A stretch of 64,000 bases of DNA from Magicicada septendecula (GCA_034769895.1 CM068367.1:320465662-320529661), one strand, 5' to 3'. Shown: positions 1 through 12,744, counted from the stretch's first letter. Notes: generated by a model from the letters alone, not told the origin. Program-made: numbers and translations.

Positions 1-2769
1 CGCCATGAGACTTCTTAAATGCCAAATATTACCGCCCCCCGGACTAGAAAAGTAGGCCTACCGAATACGCCTAGATGACACATGGAAATGACTCCGGCAC
101 ATTCTGAGCTAATGCGATTTAGCGCATTCTACTGGACGGAGAGCTGGTAAATAGAAACGATTTCTACTTAGACAGAACTACGAGGTAATAGTTCGACATA
201 CTAAGCGGATCGTCTCTGATGCATAATCCTCACGGACTACATGATAATGACTAGACATCGTCAGTAATCACTCGCGTATCCCAAGGCTTGATACTTAAAA
301 TTGTCCTGTTGTTATCAGTGTTTAAAGGCGTCGCCGCGGCCGAGGCGGACGGTGATTGACGCGGACAAAAGCAGATAAGGCCTGTTTCAGATAGGAACAA
401 AGGTTAACACAAAAGATGATTGCTCCATGATAAGGTAAGAATACAAAATAGGTTTTGACTTGAATGAAAAAATCCCACTGTATAGAATTATTCCATAGAC
501 AAATTAGACTGGCCTATCCTGTAGTAGCCCTACCAGAGGATTTCGAATGAGGTTTGCGATGCCAACATTTGTCAGATATAGTGAACTACAACAAGTGTTA
601 CGAATGGTAAGGCACGAGAATAGTGCGGACACTCTTGTCCGTGGTGTACAATATGAGGCTGCCAAGTCTGTGGCTCGTTGATGAAATCATAAACTGCGCG
701 CACTGAAAAATCGCGAAGAAACAGATGATGAAGAAGACGAGGAAGGAACAGAGACCTAATGATCGACACTACAGTATAAACGAAAAAAAGTGGAAGACCA
801 AAATATCATAAGTTAGATGTGGAAAACGAGACGTCGGTCCAGAATTAAGCAGCAGGGAAAAGAGCAGTAGTCGGTACAACGGGACGTGAGTTGACTAACT
901 GGAGGAACGAAGCCCAAGACAATACGCAAGTTCTACACTTCAGAAAAAAAAGCGGGAGCTTGGTAGTTAACTGATTCGTTGAAGAAATGACGACCTCGAT
1001 TAGAGTTGACAGGGGTTCCACAGTTTCCATTGAGCGCCTTGATCTGGTGAAAAATCTCAGGCCAATCTGGTGCTCTTGCGATTTGCGGACAACTACCGGA
1101 AAGCCTGTAAAGGAGTTTGGGAAAGTAAAATAAATACACCTACGCCTCCGTCGGCTTGAGTTTGATTACCACAATGACTTGTTGCAGACATTGTCGATGA
1201 AGCAATTCTTGGTGTGACACTATGAACGCGTATAGTTTTGTAGTCAACTTCAAAAACAATTAAAGGTTTTGAATTAGTCTTCATTGGTCTCAGTTATCCA
1301 GTTTCCACTGTACAACACGACGATCTGTGTGATCATCGTAACATATCAATATACTACATACAAACCCAAACAATGTAGTATACGTGGGTTATGTATACGT
1401 ACGTACGTAGGTAGGTTAGGTATAGACATATAAATATAGTATATAGATATTTAAACGATACAAATTGGATGAATAATATATAACGATGCATATGTAAGTT
1501 ATAACAACCATGAAATAGAAAAACAACTTATTGAAAACCCTATTACGGTTTGAAAACTAACAATCTCGGAAAGTGTCACTTTACGTGACGTCATTAGAGA
1601 TGAGAGCTGTGTGTACACTGGTAAGTTGTGCTCGTTATCCCTCCACGGACATGTATTTAACCCAATCAAAACGATAGGTTTTTCGCGAAATTCGTTGTAC
1701 AAGTGTACAATGTCACTCACCCGTAGACTCGCGGTGGTGCGAATTCGTGTGTGTATAAGATGACAAAGTAATTACTTGCTTATTACTCCGCTAAACAAAT
1801 AATTACGGAGAAGCAAAAAACACTGATGAAGTGCAAAATATCACGAAACGACAAGTGTTATATTTGTTAAGAGTGTCCTACACAAGATGAAAATCTACTG
1901 TATAGGCATATATTTTTTATATTGTTGGAAGGGACGCCAGGTCTGTTGTGACAATTCGGGACAGGATTGAAACTTTTTAATCAATCTTGGACAGAAAAGA
2001 AATTCAAAGCTAGGCTTATGTGTCCCAAGTCTAGTAAACCATCACCATGAAATAAGATCGTCACTGGTGAACGTCGTGTGTTTCGCGGCTGAGAGCGGGT
2101 TGTCGATACGTCTGACAGGTTGGATCACACACACGCTTACGCGCTCGCATGTATCCTTCAGGAAGACTACCAAAGGACGCCACATCAGGATACAGTAATC
2201 GACAGCAGATTTAATTGAACACGCTAAGCATTTAAATAATTCTTTGTTTCACGTTGTTGTTATTAGGATGATTTTATTGTAATAACATTTATTACCAGAA
2301 TTTTACATTGATAAATTGGCAGGTAAACTGATAAATTATTGATTGGCATTGATTTCTTAATATCTCATAATCATCCAAGATATGGTAAATTATATTTTTT
2401 ATCATATACTATCAATACGAGATTTGCAATTATAAATTAAGTTATTAGTATGGTGTTTTACATACTATGATTATAATACATGCACACTCATGAAAAAGGT
2501 TATATAACTTAGTTTTAATCTGTTTCTAATTCATCTTAATTATTTCATTTTTCGATACTCTCTCCTCTCTATAAAATAAATCTTTGTAAGTGACGTAATA
2601 TTTGAACGTAACTCAAACTAAATTTCTACGGTCTAGCTGGGCGTGTAAATGTATTAAGAGACACGTTCAACACAAAAACACTTACGCACCAGAACGTAAA
2701 GTCGTCACTATATATTTAGAGAGAGTGATTGAGTGAGTGAATGAGTGCGAGAGATTGAGGAGTGGTGGT

Positions 2770-2771
<2 letters not shown>
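1..2771. other. Intergenic DNA, no gene recognised
   Basis: No open frame here resembles a known protein, and the short ones are scattered over both strands. There is a GC-rich patch near 330-365 and a short acidic-looking stretch near 725-755 that do not join into a convincing exon. The palindrome TAGGCCTA occurs at 53-60. From about 2200 the DNA becomes strongly AT-rich. Confidence 0.6.

Positions 2772-2861
<90 letters not shown>
2772..2861. repeat. (GA)n microsatellite, about 90 bp
   Basis: An almost perfect GA dinucleotide run, followed by ACAG/ACAGACAG variants. It creates artificial long frames on both strands (Arg-Glu or Ser-Leu repeats) that should not be read as proteins. Confidence 0.97.
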
Positions 2862-2867
<6 letters not shown>

Positions 2868-2925
2868 CAGACAGACAGAGGTGAATATTACTAGGGTTTT
2901 GTTTGTGCGTATGTGCGCGATTAAT

Positions 2926-2928
<3 letters not shown>

Positions 2929-2992
<64 letters not shown>
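2929..2992. repeat. (GT)n microsatellite, about 64 bp
   Basis: A perfect GT run, only 67 bp downstream of the GA run. The two form a compound microsatellite likely to be length-polymorphic. Confidence 0.97.
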
Positions 2993-2994
<2 letters not shown>

Positions 2995-3583
2995 AACACA
3001 CCATTATTAAAATAATAATATAAGATGAAATCCATATTTTTGGGTTGGGAAGATTTCACTGCTAAAAATTCTGACAGGTGTATCTCACTTGAAGGAACTG
3101 CTAGGGACGGGCTCAAAGGCCTTTGTGTCCTGGCCCTACTGTATATGCTGTACATGGTTTCAGTACTGTACTTCAGAGGCGTTATTCGACTTTCTTCTGG
3201 TGAAAGTTCTGGCGGGTCCTAGGGGGCCTAGATTTTTGTGAATAAAACTACAAAATTAAAAGAAAAATAACTTGGTTTTGGCTACTTATTTTGTTTAATC
3301 ATGAAAGTAAATGTGTAAACATAAGGATTACATTAGTAGCTATTTAAAATTTGACAACCTCATAAAATAGTTAAAATGGCATCTTACAATATATAATATA
3401 ATAAATACATAAAATATAATATAATGTAATATAATACACAAGCTATATAATACAGTACACAAAATACAAATACAATTTAATGTAATACAGTAAAATACAC
3501 GATAACCGAAAACTGGCATAAATTGTCTCCTATCTTATGCAGACGGCACGGTGTGTTAAACGCTTTGTAAGAATATTTTGAAA

Positions 3584-3830
3584 CTTTACCTTAGTAGGTG
3601 TCTGTAAATATTTTCAGCAAATGGAATTAATTCGATCTACTCGTTTTGCCACAGAAATGTGCCTGTAAGATTTTCTTAAAATGGGCCAGTAAAGACCCTC
3701 AAAAATAAACATATCAAAATCGCTCTAAGGGGAACCGAAATACGTGGCTGGCCGCAAATTTTGTTGAAGTTAGCATACAAATCAGTTCAGTAGTAGAGAC
3801 TACGAAGTGCTTGTTTCGAACACCGCGTTC
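3584..3830 (+). repeat. Unclassified interspersed repeat, copy 1
   Basis: This stretch aligns by eye, with many substitutions and short indels, to the reverse complement of 58490-58745. Shared landmarks in the same order are a TTAGTA...GTCTGTA block, AATGGAATTAA, GTTTTGCCACA, AAAATGGGC, CCTCAAAAA and TTAGCATACAAATCA. No coding capacity, terminal repeats or poly(A) tail are visible, so the class is unknown. The divergence suggests an old family. Confidence 0.7.
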
Positions 3831-5589
3831 GGTTTTAGTTTACGTATGTTCTGAATAAACGGACACGTTTTAAAATTTTAATTACTGATTTGTTTACGAA
3901 ACGGTAATAAGCCACTAATTTAAAAATTACGAAATAAGTCACTAAATGTGTATCAAAAACCGTGTACTACAGTAAGCACATCTGTGGGCCTATAAGATTC
4001 GAATACCAAACTCTTTAATACAGAATTTGTTTACGTTGCTGACGTGTAAATTATTGCGCGCTCTCTCTCTCTTCTCTCTCTTGTGTGTGTGTGTGGGTGC
4101 GTCACATATATATGTATGTATATGGTAAACCGAGTTGGATATACTGCGGGCTGAATAAACGTTCGAGGACAGTTTCTTTCCTACCCGCTAAGAAGCGGTA
4201 AGTTCAAAAAGCACGATAAGTGAAAAATGATAAATTGATTACTTCCTGAACCATCAGACATCAGACAGTTTAATGAAGAGGTTTCGTACTCGTAAGACGG
4301 CAGTAGTTTATTGCAATTGAAAATGTTCGTACTTACATAACTAGTTAGCCTAATCATTTAATCCTATTGAGCCTATATGACAACAATTTCCCGGCAAATT
4401 TTTGACATTTCTTTTGCTTTTGCGTTAACCCCCAAAAACCACTCACTGCCCCAGTGGTGTAGTTAGTTGTACAAAATCACAGAAAAATAGTTTATATTTT
4501 GTATCCTGGCACAAAGACTAGCCACAATATTAGGGTATACTCTAATGAATCTATTTTCTTAATTGTCTTCACCTTCTTTAGTTAACTCTTGAAATCTGTT
4601 TTACTTGTAACATATTATTACTTCAGTAGTTATTAAGATTCAGGATTCAGTTTGTTTTTTAACTTTGACATTTTATGCTGTTTACTTAATTTTTGTAATT
4701 ATCACAATTGATCCAGGAATATGTTAATTACTTTTGTCGTTTCTATTTAGTGTTCTAGTGTGATACTTATGAATCCTAAACTCTTAAGCTGACGCCAGTA
4801 TTGTGTTCACATTGTTGGACTATTCAACTTTCGTTAACTAAATGAACGATAAGATTATAAAAAGAAATGATGCACTCACTTATCTCTAAACGTAAACAGA
4901 ACAGATAAGAAATAAATTCAGACTGCTTTTTGTGTCACTCCCAAACTAGTCACTCCATAACAATCTTATCAAAATTTAACAGAGACTGATAAATATAACT
5001 GTACAGTCTGACTTCTTAGTCAGTACAAGGGGAACAGTAAACATAATAGTAGTTATTACTATTACTATTACTATTAAATAAACATTATAATCTTATTGAA
5101 AACTAGATTAAAGATAAGATTCAATGAACATATAAAAAATTATGGAAATTAGTTAAAATATAATTTTTTTAGTCAAGATGTTAGCATTTTCCCGTAAGCG
5201 ATCATCTAAACGTAACGTATAGCATGGCTATATGGCACAAGGCCATTTATAATAATGGTTTAAAAGGAAATGAGAGTGTTAGACGTCGTTAAGGGCAGTA
5301 AGAGATATCATTTGCCACACTGTATGCGGCCAACAGATGGTAGAGATACGGAAGGGGCTGGTAAATGGACATCGGAATAGAGGATGGTGGAGACACTAGG
5401 TGGAGGAAGATGTACGGATGCAATATCAGGAGATAGCGAGACTAATCTAGGACAGGAAACCATGGAGGAAGGCCCTACTGTTTCAGCAGAAAAAACGTGA
5501 TAATGATTTGCTGTAGTTAGTAAATCCTCCACCATCACAATTACAGTAGCCGACAGCGTTCAGAACACAGAATTACATGATCTCTTTTA

Positions 5590-5755
5590 AGTCCCAAACT
5601 TAATCATTATTAAATATGTTTTTTAATATTATTATTTATATTAGTATTTAATAATATTATTAATATAATATTAATATTTATAATTATAATAATTATTAAT
5701 ATATAATAATATTATTTAATGAAAATTATTATTTAATAATATTAAACTTTTATTA
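5590..5755. repeat. ATT/TAAT low-complexity tract
   Basis: Nearly pure A+T with irregular repeats of TTATTA and AATATT. Simple-sequence DNA with no further signal seen. Confidence 0.85.
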
Positions 5756-6561
5756 ATCACTTAATGAAAAACACGATAACGATTTTATTCCCATTTATGA
5801 TGCTGTTTATGCTTGTTATTGTTACACACAATTTCTGAAGTTAAGCCAGCTGCTTTTTATGAAAATCTTGGAAGACAATTTGTTTTACTTTTCAGATATT
5901 TATCTACAATTTACAATGTTATTTGTAACACTATTTTAATAAATAAATTTATCCGCTCCATTTCAGTACTGCCATGTCTTATAACCTGCATGGTGTGAAT
6001 AAATGGTCATATCTTGTTCATTTATTTTCACGCTTGGAAACTGTAATTGCAAGTGTAAATTTTGATCTATTTTACAAATTTTCTAACTTGCAAATGGAAC
6101 AAAAATACATTAAGAACAATATCCATAAGTGAAAAATATTATTAACAAAAGCCTGCCTGTCTCATGATTTTATTTGTATTCTTAGTATAATGTCTACTAC
6201 ATTTCTGGAACTGTCTACTATATTTCTGAAGAATATTCTCTCTTCAAAATCTTAGACAAACAAACAAAAATTTCAAAAAGCTTGGGTAATTTTTCCGGCA
6301 ATATCAGTTTTAATTTTATAATTATTTTTATTTTTATAATGTTCAAAAAAGTATGTATGGAAGAACAATTTGTATCTCGAAATCCAATGTGATAAAATAT
6401 TTACAGTATTAAAAAAAATAAGCTGTCATTTTATGTTGTGGTGGGTGGTCAGAAGGCTGAGAATGGGAACAATAATTGTCCCGAAACATGTTCCAAATAA
6501 GGGAAAAACATCTTGAGGTAAAGTTATTATAAATATTAAATACAAAAAATAAATAAATTCT

Positions 6562-6935
6562 ACAAGGTGATGGCTCTTTCCACACTTCCTTATGGGTCCG
6601 ATAATTGGACTTTAACGAAAGGCCAAGCCAGTCGCATCCAAGCGGCTGAAATGAGATTTCTCAGGCACGTGGCAGGGTATACTCTCCATGATCATAGAAG
6701 AAACACATATATACGGAAGGAACTGAATATTATGAGTATACTCGACAGGATCGCCCAGTATCGGCTGAATTGGTGGGATCATCTTTGCCGAATGGATGAC
6801 TGCCGCATCCCAAAACAACTCTGGAACTATAAGCCGAGGGGATGGAGAGGTGTGGAACGTCCGAGGAAGCGCTGGAGTGACCAGCTCTAATCTTTGCCTA
6901 TTTGAGAACAAACCATCCTTGGTTTAATCCGTGAA

Positions 6936-6969
<34 letters not shown>
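6562..6969 (+). mobile_element. 5'-truncated RTE-like LINE with (GAT)n tail
   Basis: A short LINE remnant carrying only the C-terminal end of the reverse transcriptase ORF, ending in a (GAT)n tail at 6936-6969. It is flanked by a 13-bp direct repeat, ATAAATAAATTCT, at 6549-6561 and 6970-6982. That is the expected product of target-primed reverse transcription with 5' truncation. Both flanks being intact argues for a fairly recent insertion. Confidence 0.88.
6567..6890 (+). pseudogene. LINE reverse transcriptase, C-terminal fragment
   Basis: A 107-residue frame matching the region after the RT palm in arthropod LINE ORF2 proteins. It has a PYGSDNWTL block (the usual YGSE.W motif), an RIQAAEMRFLR segment and an RLNWWDHLCRMDD segment. 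It ends in the basic tail RGVERPRKRWSDQL typical of these proteins. The catalytic palm (YADD) lies upstream in full-length elements and is absent here, so this cannot be an active enzyme. The frame has no internal stop, consistent with a young truncated copy. Confidence 0.85.
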
Positions 6970-6971
<2 letters not shown>

Positions 6972-6982
6972 AAATAAATTCT

Positions 6983-7448
6983 TTACATTGGAATCTGTTT
7001 GGAACTGGTCCACATTCATTGTCACTGTATTATCATCTATTGACAGCATTACCCTCTTATCATATAGGTTTCTTTCACAATGATTACCTATTATTTTTAG
7101 CATTCCATCTCTAATAATCTCATTCAATCACAGAGAAATTTCAATCAGATTTTATTAGAAAATTACCAACATTTCATCAGATTTCTTTTCACAGGGCAAT
7201 CAAATTCAATGTCAAATGTTACTGGTGTACTACTCCATCTTACTCTTGTACAAACGCACACCGTTTCTTTAATTTTAAGGTATGCGACTTTATTTAATTT
7301 TAGCTATTTTATTTAGGAAGTCCTTGAGCCAAGTTTGTCCCCTGTTACGTCCTTCACTATCTAATTAAACTTGTTTGGTGTCTTTTTGCGGTAGATCTAC
7401 GTGAGGTAGGTTTCGACTCGCCAAACACGAAAATGCTGTTTTTCATGC
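6983..7448. other. Short intergenic stretch between two LINEs
   Basis: Flanking DNA between the truncated LINE and the 3' tail of the next LINE. No gene or repeat recognised. Confidence 0.6.
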
Positions 7449-7846
7449 ATACTTACATACATACATACATCCTCGGCGCTGCAGCCCAGTCCGGGCCCTG
7501 GCCTCCAAAAGAAATCGTCCCCACTGGTCTCTACTCCCGGCCAATGTCCACCAGTTTGCTGCACCCAGCCACACTGCCTCCTTACCAACCTGGTCCATCC
7601 ATCTTGTACGCGGTCTCCCCTTCCTTCTCCTTCCCATCGGCAAATAATTCATGATTTTTTTGGGGGGATTCTATCCTCCGCCATTCTCTGCACATGTCCG
7701 GCCCAACGCAATCTGTTAATTTGTATGAATTGCACGATCGGAAGATCTTTAAACCTTTCGTACAACTCTTGATTATACAGTAGCCTCCAAATCTCGTTTT
7801 CCTTCACAGGTCCATAGATTCTCATCAGTACCTTCCTCTCAAACAC
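7443..7846 (-). pseudogene. LINE ORF2 C-terminal region
   Basis: Two overlapping minus-strand frames carry the end of ORF2. The first (7846-7649) has the FERKVLMRIYGP and NRLRWAGHVQRM segments that follow the RT palm in RTE-like proteins. The second (7652-7443) has the basic GRRRKGRPRTRWMDQV tail. A frameshift near 7650 separates them. The role in living elements is nucleic-acid binding and target-primed reverse transcription. This copy is broken. Confidence 0.8.
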
Positions 7847-8037
7847 GGATAGTTTCTGCTCATCTAGTTTTTTTTAGCACCCCTCATTCCGATCCATACA
7901 TCAGAACTGGTCTGATCAAGGTCTTGCAGAGCGTGGCTTTTGTCTCTTTACTTATTAATTTTGATTTAAAATGTTTCACTAGTCCGTAGTAACACCTATT
8001 AGCAGACAATATTCGTTTTTAAATGTCTCTAGAGGAG

Positions 8038-9081
8038 TCATTTCCTGAGTCCACATGACCCAAGATATGGAAAACCTTGAACTTTTTCAAATTCGTAATC
8101 ATTAATGGGCAGGGACAGGGCACGAGAGTTGGCACCTACAACCATATATTTAGTTTTGCTTTGGTTTATAACCAAGCCCATAGCCTTAGCGGACAACTCC
8201 AGTTCTTGAAAGGCTTCCTTTAAGCCAGATTCAGACCTACTTATGACGTCAATGTCATCGGCATATGGCAGAAGCTGTACCTCCTTGTGAAATAAGTGTC
8301 CGCTAGTTTGAATTCCTGAATCCCTGATGACCTTTTCTAGAGCTATGTTGAACAACAGACACGCTAAGCCATCTCCTTGTTTCAGCCCATTCAATGTTTT
8401 TAAGGAGTTAGATAGATTTGATTGTATTCTGATTTGGCACTTAGAATTGGACATAGCCATTCCAACCATACGCACCAACTTAGATGGTATATTCAACTCC
8501 TTCATAGCTCTACATTGCATTTTCCGGTTGATTGAATCATATGCCGACTGGAAATCCACAAAGAGATGGGGAGTGGCCACTCCATATTCCAACGTTTTTT
8601 CCAGGATTTGCCTTAGTGTAAATATTTGGTCTGTTGTTGACCTATTCCTAGTGAATCCTCATTGATATTCTTTTATGTTTTCCTCAGCGTAGGGAAGCAG
8701 CCTAGAAAATATGATGTTGGACAATACCTTATACGCTGTATTAAGTAGAGAGATGCCCCTATAATTTTTACATATGAGCGGATCACCCTTTTTATGTATT
8801 AAACACACCACCCCATTGTTCCACTCATCAGGCATTGCCTCCTCTAGCCATATTCGCTCTATGAGAAGGGCAAATTCCTTTATGAAATCTCCTCCTGCGC
8901 TCTTTAATAGTTCCCCTGGTAAACCATCGGAACCTGCTGCCTTGTTATTTTTAAGCTTTTCTAGAGCTTCATACACCTCATCATAGGATGGCACCAACTC
9001 CTCTCTGTCATCCTCGAATTCTCCTGCTTCCTCTTCATTCTCAGATGCCTCCATCGAAGCCTCCCCAACTGAGCCTAGCAA
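8038..9081 (-). pseudogene. LINE reverse transcriptase domain
   Basis: Two minus-strand frames in the same phase, separated by one in-frame TGA just after the EYQ of the fingers region (near 8659). Visible motifs are AAGSDGLPGELL, YRGISLLNTAYKVLS, LFVDFQSAYDSI (palm motif with catalytic Asp), GLKQGDGLACLLFN and LLPYADDIDVIS with the catalytic YADD. The catalytic residues are preserved although the frame is interrupted by the stop and by frameshifts at both ends. Family function: copying the element RNA at the nicked target. Confidence 0.87.
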
Positions 9082-9445
9082 CTCTTCGAAGTGTTCTGTC
9101 CATCTCGATTACGCCAGCATTATCACTCACAAGGCCACCATTATTATCCCTACAGGCATTTGTTCTAGGCTGAAATTCCTGTCTCATATCATTCACCTTC
9201 CTGTACATATCTTGGCTCAGCCTTTTACTCTTATATTCCTCTATCTTTTTTATCTGTCTCGTCATATACTCCCTCTTTTTTCCTCTATGAATCTTCTTTT
9301 CCATCCGCCTGGCTTTCCTATATTCCTCTTGAACAGCCCTAGTGCATTTATTTTGGGTCATTAATTGGTATGTCTTGTTTTTGAATTCACTTGCCTCTTC
9401 ACACTCCTTATCAAACCACTCATCTCGCTCACGACTCTTCTTCAA
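9041..9445 (-). pseudogene. LINE ORF2 linker between endonuclease and RT
   Basis: A Lys/Glu/Arg-rich 134-residue frame. It has the FDKECEEASEFKNKTYQLM and EYRKARRMEKKIHRGKKREY segments common in the linker of RTE/CR1-like ORF2 proteins. It overlaps the RT frame by about 40 bp in a different phase, so an indel lies between 9041 and 9081. Confidence 0.75.
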
Positions 9446-9504
9446 ACCAATGATTTATTCTCCCGTGGTCACTAATATGTTTTTTAGATTAAGCCAGTGA
9501 TTTT

Positions 9505-10379
9505 CTATATCTTGTTCCTCACGGCATTCAATTCCCACTGTCTAATTTTCTCATTAGTAACGTCCTCGAACCTCCGTTTTATTTCTTCTTCCTTTAGTAT
9601 TTCTGTATTGTATCTAACAGTCTTTATTCCTTTTTCATTTCTATTATTGGAGATTCTAACTCTCAGATTTGCAACTAGGAGATAGTGATCGCTATCCATG
9701 TTGGCACTTCTGTAAACTCTAACATCTTGTAAGTCTGACTTATGGCGGCCATCCAATAGGACATGATCTATTTGATTGACCGTTCTCCCGTCTGGAGAGA
9801 TCCATGTGCCCTTATGTATGTCTTTGTGGTCGAAGAAAGTCCCTCCTATGATCATATTTTGACCAACTGCGAAGTTCAATAATCGGAAACCATTGTCTGA
9901 GTGTTCAGAGTGTAAACTATACTTTCCTATATTACTACAAGCATGGCTGCTTCCCACTTTGGCATTTAAGTCACCTATGATTATTTTTATGTCATGTCTA
10001 GGGCTGCTAGCATACGCATTCTCCAGCAAGTCATAAAAATCATCTTTCTCCTCCTCAGGCTTATCATCAGTTGGGGCATGCACGTTTATTATAGTATAAT
10101 TAAAGAAGATTCCCCTCTTATTTTACACATTCTAGGTGTAAGGGGTTTAAAATCAATGATATTTGCTTTCATTCTACGGCTTACCAAGAAGCCAGTTCCA
10201 AGCATATGGTCCCGGTTCTGACACCTGTAATACACCGAGTAGTCCCTTCGATCCATGATTCCAGCGCCAGTCCACCTCATCTCCTGCATAGCCAAAACAT
10301 CTATCTTATATTTGAGAACCTCTCCTATTAATATCTTCAAGGCTCCAGGTCTGTATAAGGAACGTTGTCCCTTTTCCAC
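9505..10379 (-). pseudogene. LINE AP-type endonuclease domain
   Basis: Two minus-strand frames (10379-10089 and 10083-9505) encode an exonuclease-endonuclease-phosphatase domain that nicks target DNA in LINE retrotransposition. Seen in order: YKIDVLAMQEMRWTG (catalytic Glu), an IIGDLNAKVG motif (Asp/Asn) and DSDHYLLVANL (terminal Asp-His). A frameshift lies at about 10085. The expected upstream NVRTLY-like start is partly replaced by LYRPGAL in a shifted frame. All key residues remain recognisable. Confidence 0.85.
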
Positions 10380-10890
10380 GATCCAGTCCCAATTCCATTA
10401 ATCCGTCCGGCTTTTCCTTTTTCTCTTGGTTTCATAACAATATTATTTTATGGGGTGGGTTGTTTAACCTTACGCCCAACCCCCAACCTGGAGGACCAGG
10501 GGTTTTATGTTTAGAGTTCCCGTCTCTTAGATGAGTTGCCTTCACTGAGCTAACGAGTCTCATCCACCCGTCCGCAGTAGACCATACTCACTAGATCTAT
10601 GGGCGCCGCCGTTGACATTTTTATGTTCTTCCGCCGCCAACCCCGCCATGCATCCTGCTGCCGACACACTACATCTTGGTAAGCCGGGTCCCTGATTACC
10701 TCAGGGCCACCTCGCCCAGACCCCCATCTCTCGTTGGCTCGCCGACCCAAGCTGCCGAAGGGATTGGTTACCACAACCTTAGCATGGGTTGCTCGACTTA
10801 ACAGGGCCCACCGCTTGTAGGTGAGAGTTGGAGTTGGAGAGGAGAGGCTAGTGACCAGCTCTTGTATGCAGGCCATATATTACGCATCAC

Positions 10891-12024
10891 TCCCCCATTT
10901 GAGCCCCTTTGCAATATTTGCTTCAGTGTTAAATACGTTTTAAAACATGTGTACCGACTTCGGTTTCTGTGCCTTAACGGACGGTTAATTGGAGCCTATG
11001 TGTACGATATAGACCTATGCCTTCTGTTTTACTGTGATTTGTGTTTGTAAAAACGTTTTACTGTTTAAAGTTTCTTGTTTTATTTTTTTAGTAAGTTCCA
11101 TTTAAAATACAAAACTCATGCCTTATAAAATTAGAATATTATTTATTTCCTGAGCTGGAAATCGATAGGCCTGTCCTGATTATGAAATAAGTAGGCCTAC
11201 ATAAAACGTATTAAGGACAAATTTCATACACATTTTTATAAGAGAACAATGGACAAAACGGCTTTAATTGAAGCGTAAGAAAGGCATTATTTTCTAGTAA
11301 TTAGAAATAAGAAATTAGTTATTTTATAATCATTAGGGTACTGACGAAATCAGAAAACATAAATAGCATACGTCTACAAAAACTTAGTACGTAACCGAAA
11401 TTGTAATTCTTACTTCCATTATTTCAGAGTGATTGACAATTTATAAGCCTCTGTAAAATCATTATTTGTTTTTTTACACTTGTCAGTAGGTAGGCCTACG
11501 TATCACAGTAAATTTTTGTGTAATGTGAAAAGTAAAAGCATTCCGGTGACATAGACTGTTTAAACAGTAAAAAGTTGGAGAAGAGAAAAGAATGTATCAA
11601 ATTAAAAGAATTTACTCAGATAATGGTGAGTCCGCACGTGCGTTTTGTGATGAGACGCGATGTGTTAAGACGTTTTCTTTCCGCTCTCTAGAAAACCTGA
11701 AGGTAGGCTACTACTTGCAGCTAAGGTAAAAGATAGTTGCACCATGAACAGCGATCTTGTCATCGGTCAAATGATGAAGAAACAGAACTCGACTGACATG
11801 TACGAATTGGCATTTGCTCTCTTTAAAGCGGTTAGGTGTAAAACGTTGTGGATTCCTTACTTCTTTTGTTTTGAACAGCGTAGTGTTGCGACTGTGTTAA
11901 GTAACCTATATCCTACGTTTGACGTAGCCTACTCAATCTATGAAGCAACGAATGTTGTGCAAAGTATTACTATGAGGAGATTAACCGTAGCTGTAATCCT
12001 GTATTTTGTTCCCTTAATACATAC

Positions 12025-12063
<39 letters not shown>

Positions 12064-12724
12064 CACAGTTGAACAGAGTGATGACTGTGCCAGTTCACAG
12101 ATAGATGTACGTTTGAGGCAGGTGGCGGGGTTGCATTCGGTCGTAGAAAATTCGAATCCAGCTCAGGGTGAATAATTTTTCACGAGGTCCAGCCCTGGAT
12201 TCTGAGCTCAGTCTGGCGTAGTGAGTACCAGCTTCACCTAATGGAAAAGTTGAAGGCGTGTTCGTCACAGCATACTTACGTAAAATTAATGTAGACCTGC
12301 CCTGACCTTCACTGGCACTAACTTTGTATTCAAGTGGTAACGTTAACTTTACATAAATTGTTATAATTTTTGTAATAATTTTTAGAGGTTCCGTGCTTCT
12401 TGATAGGCCTACCGTTGTCGTATCACTGTGAGGTTGTCTCTCAATAAATATGCTACAACATGTTTATTGTCTTTGATTTATGCTTAGTTTTCTAAATTAT
12501 TGAAATCATACAGAAATAGTTCCATAAAACGTTGTAGCTTACTATCTGTAAGAAAATCGTCAATCATCTGGTTCAGGATCGATTATCTCCTCTTACCTTT
12601 CATTCTGAGTCCTGAACATAATTAAGATTCTTAGACACGATGTCTTCAGATGGCCGTAACTGTTTCCTTCAACTGAACTCATTTCTTTCAGTTCTACCGT
12701 CGATCTTGATAGCTTTCTTTTCTT
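10891..12724. other. Intergenic DNA with a short (GA)n run
   Basis: No gene recognised. A GA microsatellite lies at 12029-12061. The 143-codon open frame around it (from 11744) includes an Arg-Glu run made by the microsatellite and resembles nothing known. TAGGCCTA occurs at 11192, 11491 and 12404. Confidence 0.6.
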
Positions 12725-12730
12725 TCTTTT

Positions 12731-12744
12731 GACGTGAAAACGTC
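12731..12744 (+). repeat. Helentron 5' terminal inverted repeat
   Basis: GACGTGAAAACGTC is itself a short hairpin (GACGT/ACGTC). Its last 12 bases are the exact reverse complement of 37286-37297 at the other end. It follows a pyrimidine-rich TTTCTTTCTTTT stretch, fitting insertion between T residues as reported for Helentrons. Confidence 0.7.

Larger units (their letters stand above)
2993..6548. other. AT-rich intergenic DNA
   Basis: No recognisable gene. Contents are one copy of an interspersed repeat (3584-3830), a short CT/GT microsatellite near 4062-4095, and an ATT/TAAT-rich stretch near 5590-5755. A small CTTCCTCC/GGAGGAAG-rich patch near 5330-5540 gives only a low-complexity frame. 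Confidence 0.55.
7449..10890 (-). mobile_element. Decayed RTE-like LINE, near full length
   Basis: Read on the minus strand, the element runs from an untranslated 5' region (about 10890-10380) through an AP-type endonuclease, a linker and a reverse transcriptase. It ends in a C-terminal basic region and a TATG-type tail; the plus strand shows CATA repeats at 7449-7471. Successive parts are in different frames and there is at least one in-frame stop, so it is a dead copy. The 5' boundary is approximate, and I did not find a clear target-site duplication. Confidence 0.85.

Noticed and set aside
572..1720. Several 60-75 codon frames on the minus strand
   Set aside because: Overlapping, unrelated to one another, no recognisable motif, no splice or promoter context.
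2682..3155. 157- and 92-codon frames across the microsatellites
   Set aside because: They are translations of GA and GT repeats (Ser-Leu, Thr-His, Arg-Glu, Cys-Val runs) with no other support.
10550..10876. 108-codon minus-strand frame upstream of the LINE endonuclease
   Set aside because: Lies in the probable LINE 5' untranslated region; no domain and not in phase with ORF2.
11744..12175. 143-codon plus-strand frame with an Arg-Glu run
   Set aside because: The run comes from a (GA)n repeat, and the rest resembles no protein I know.
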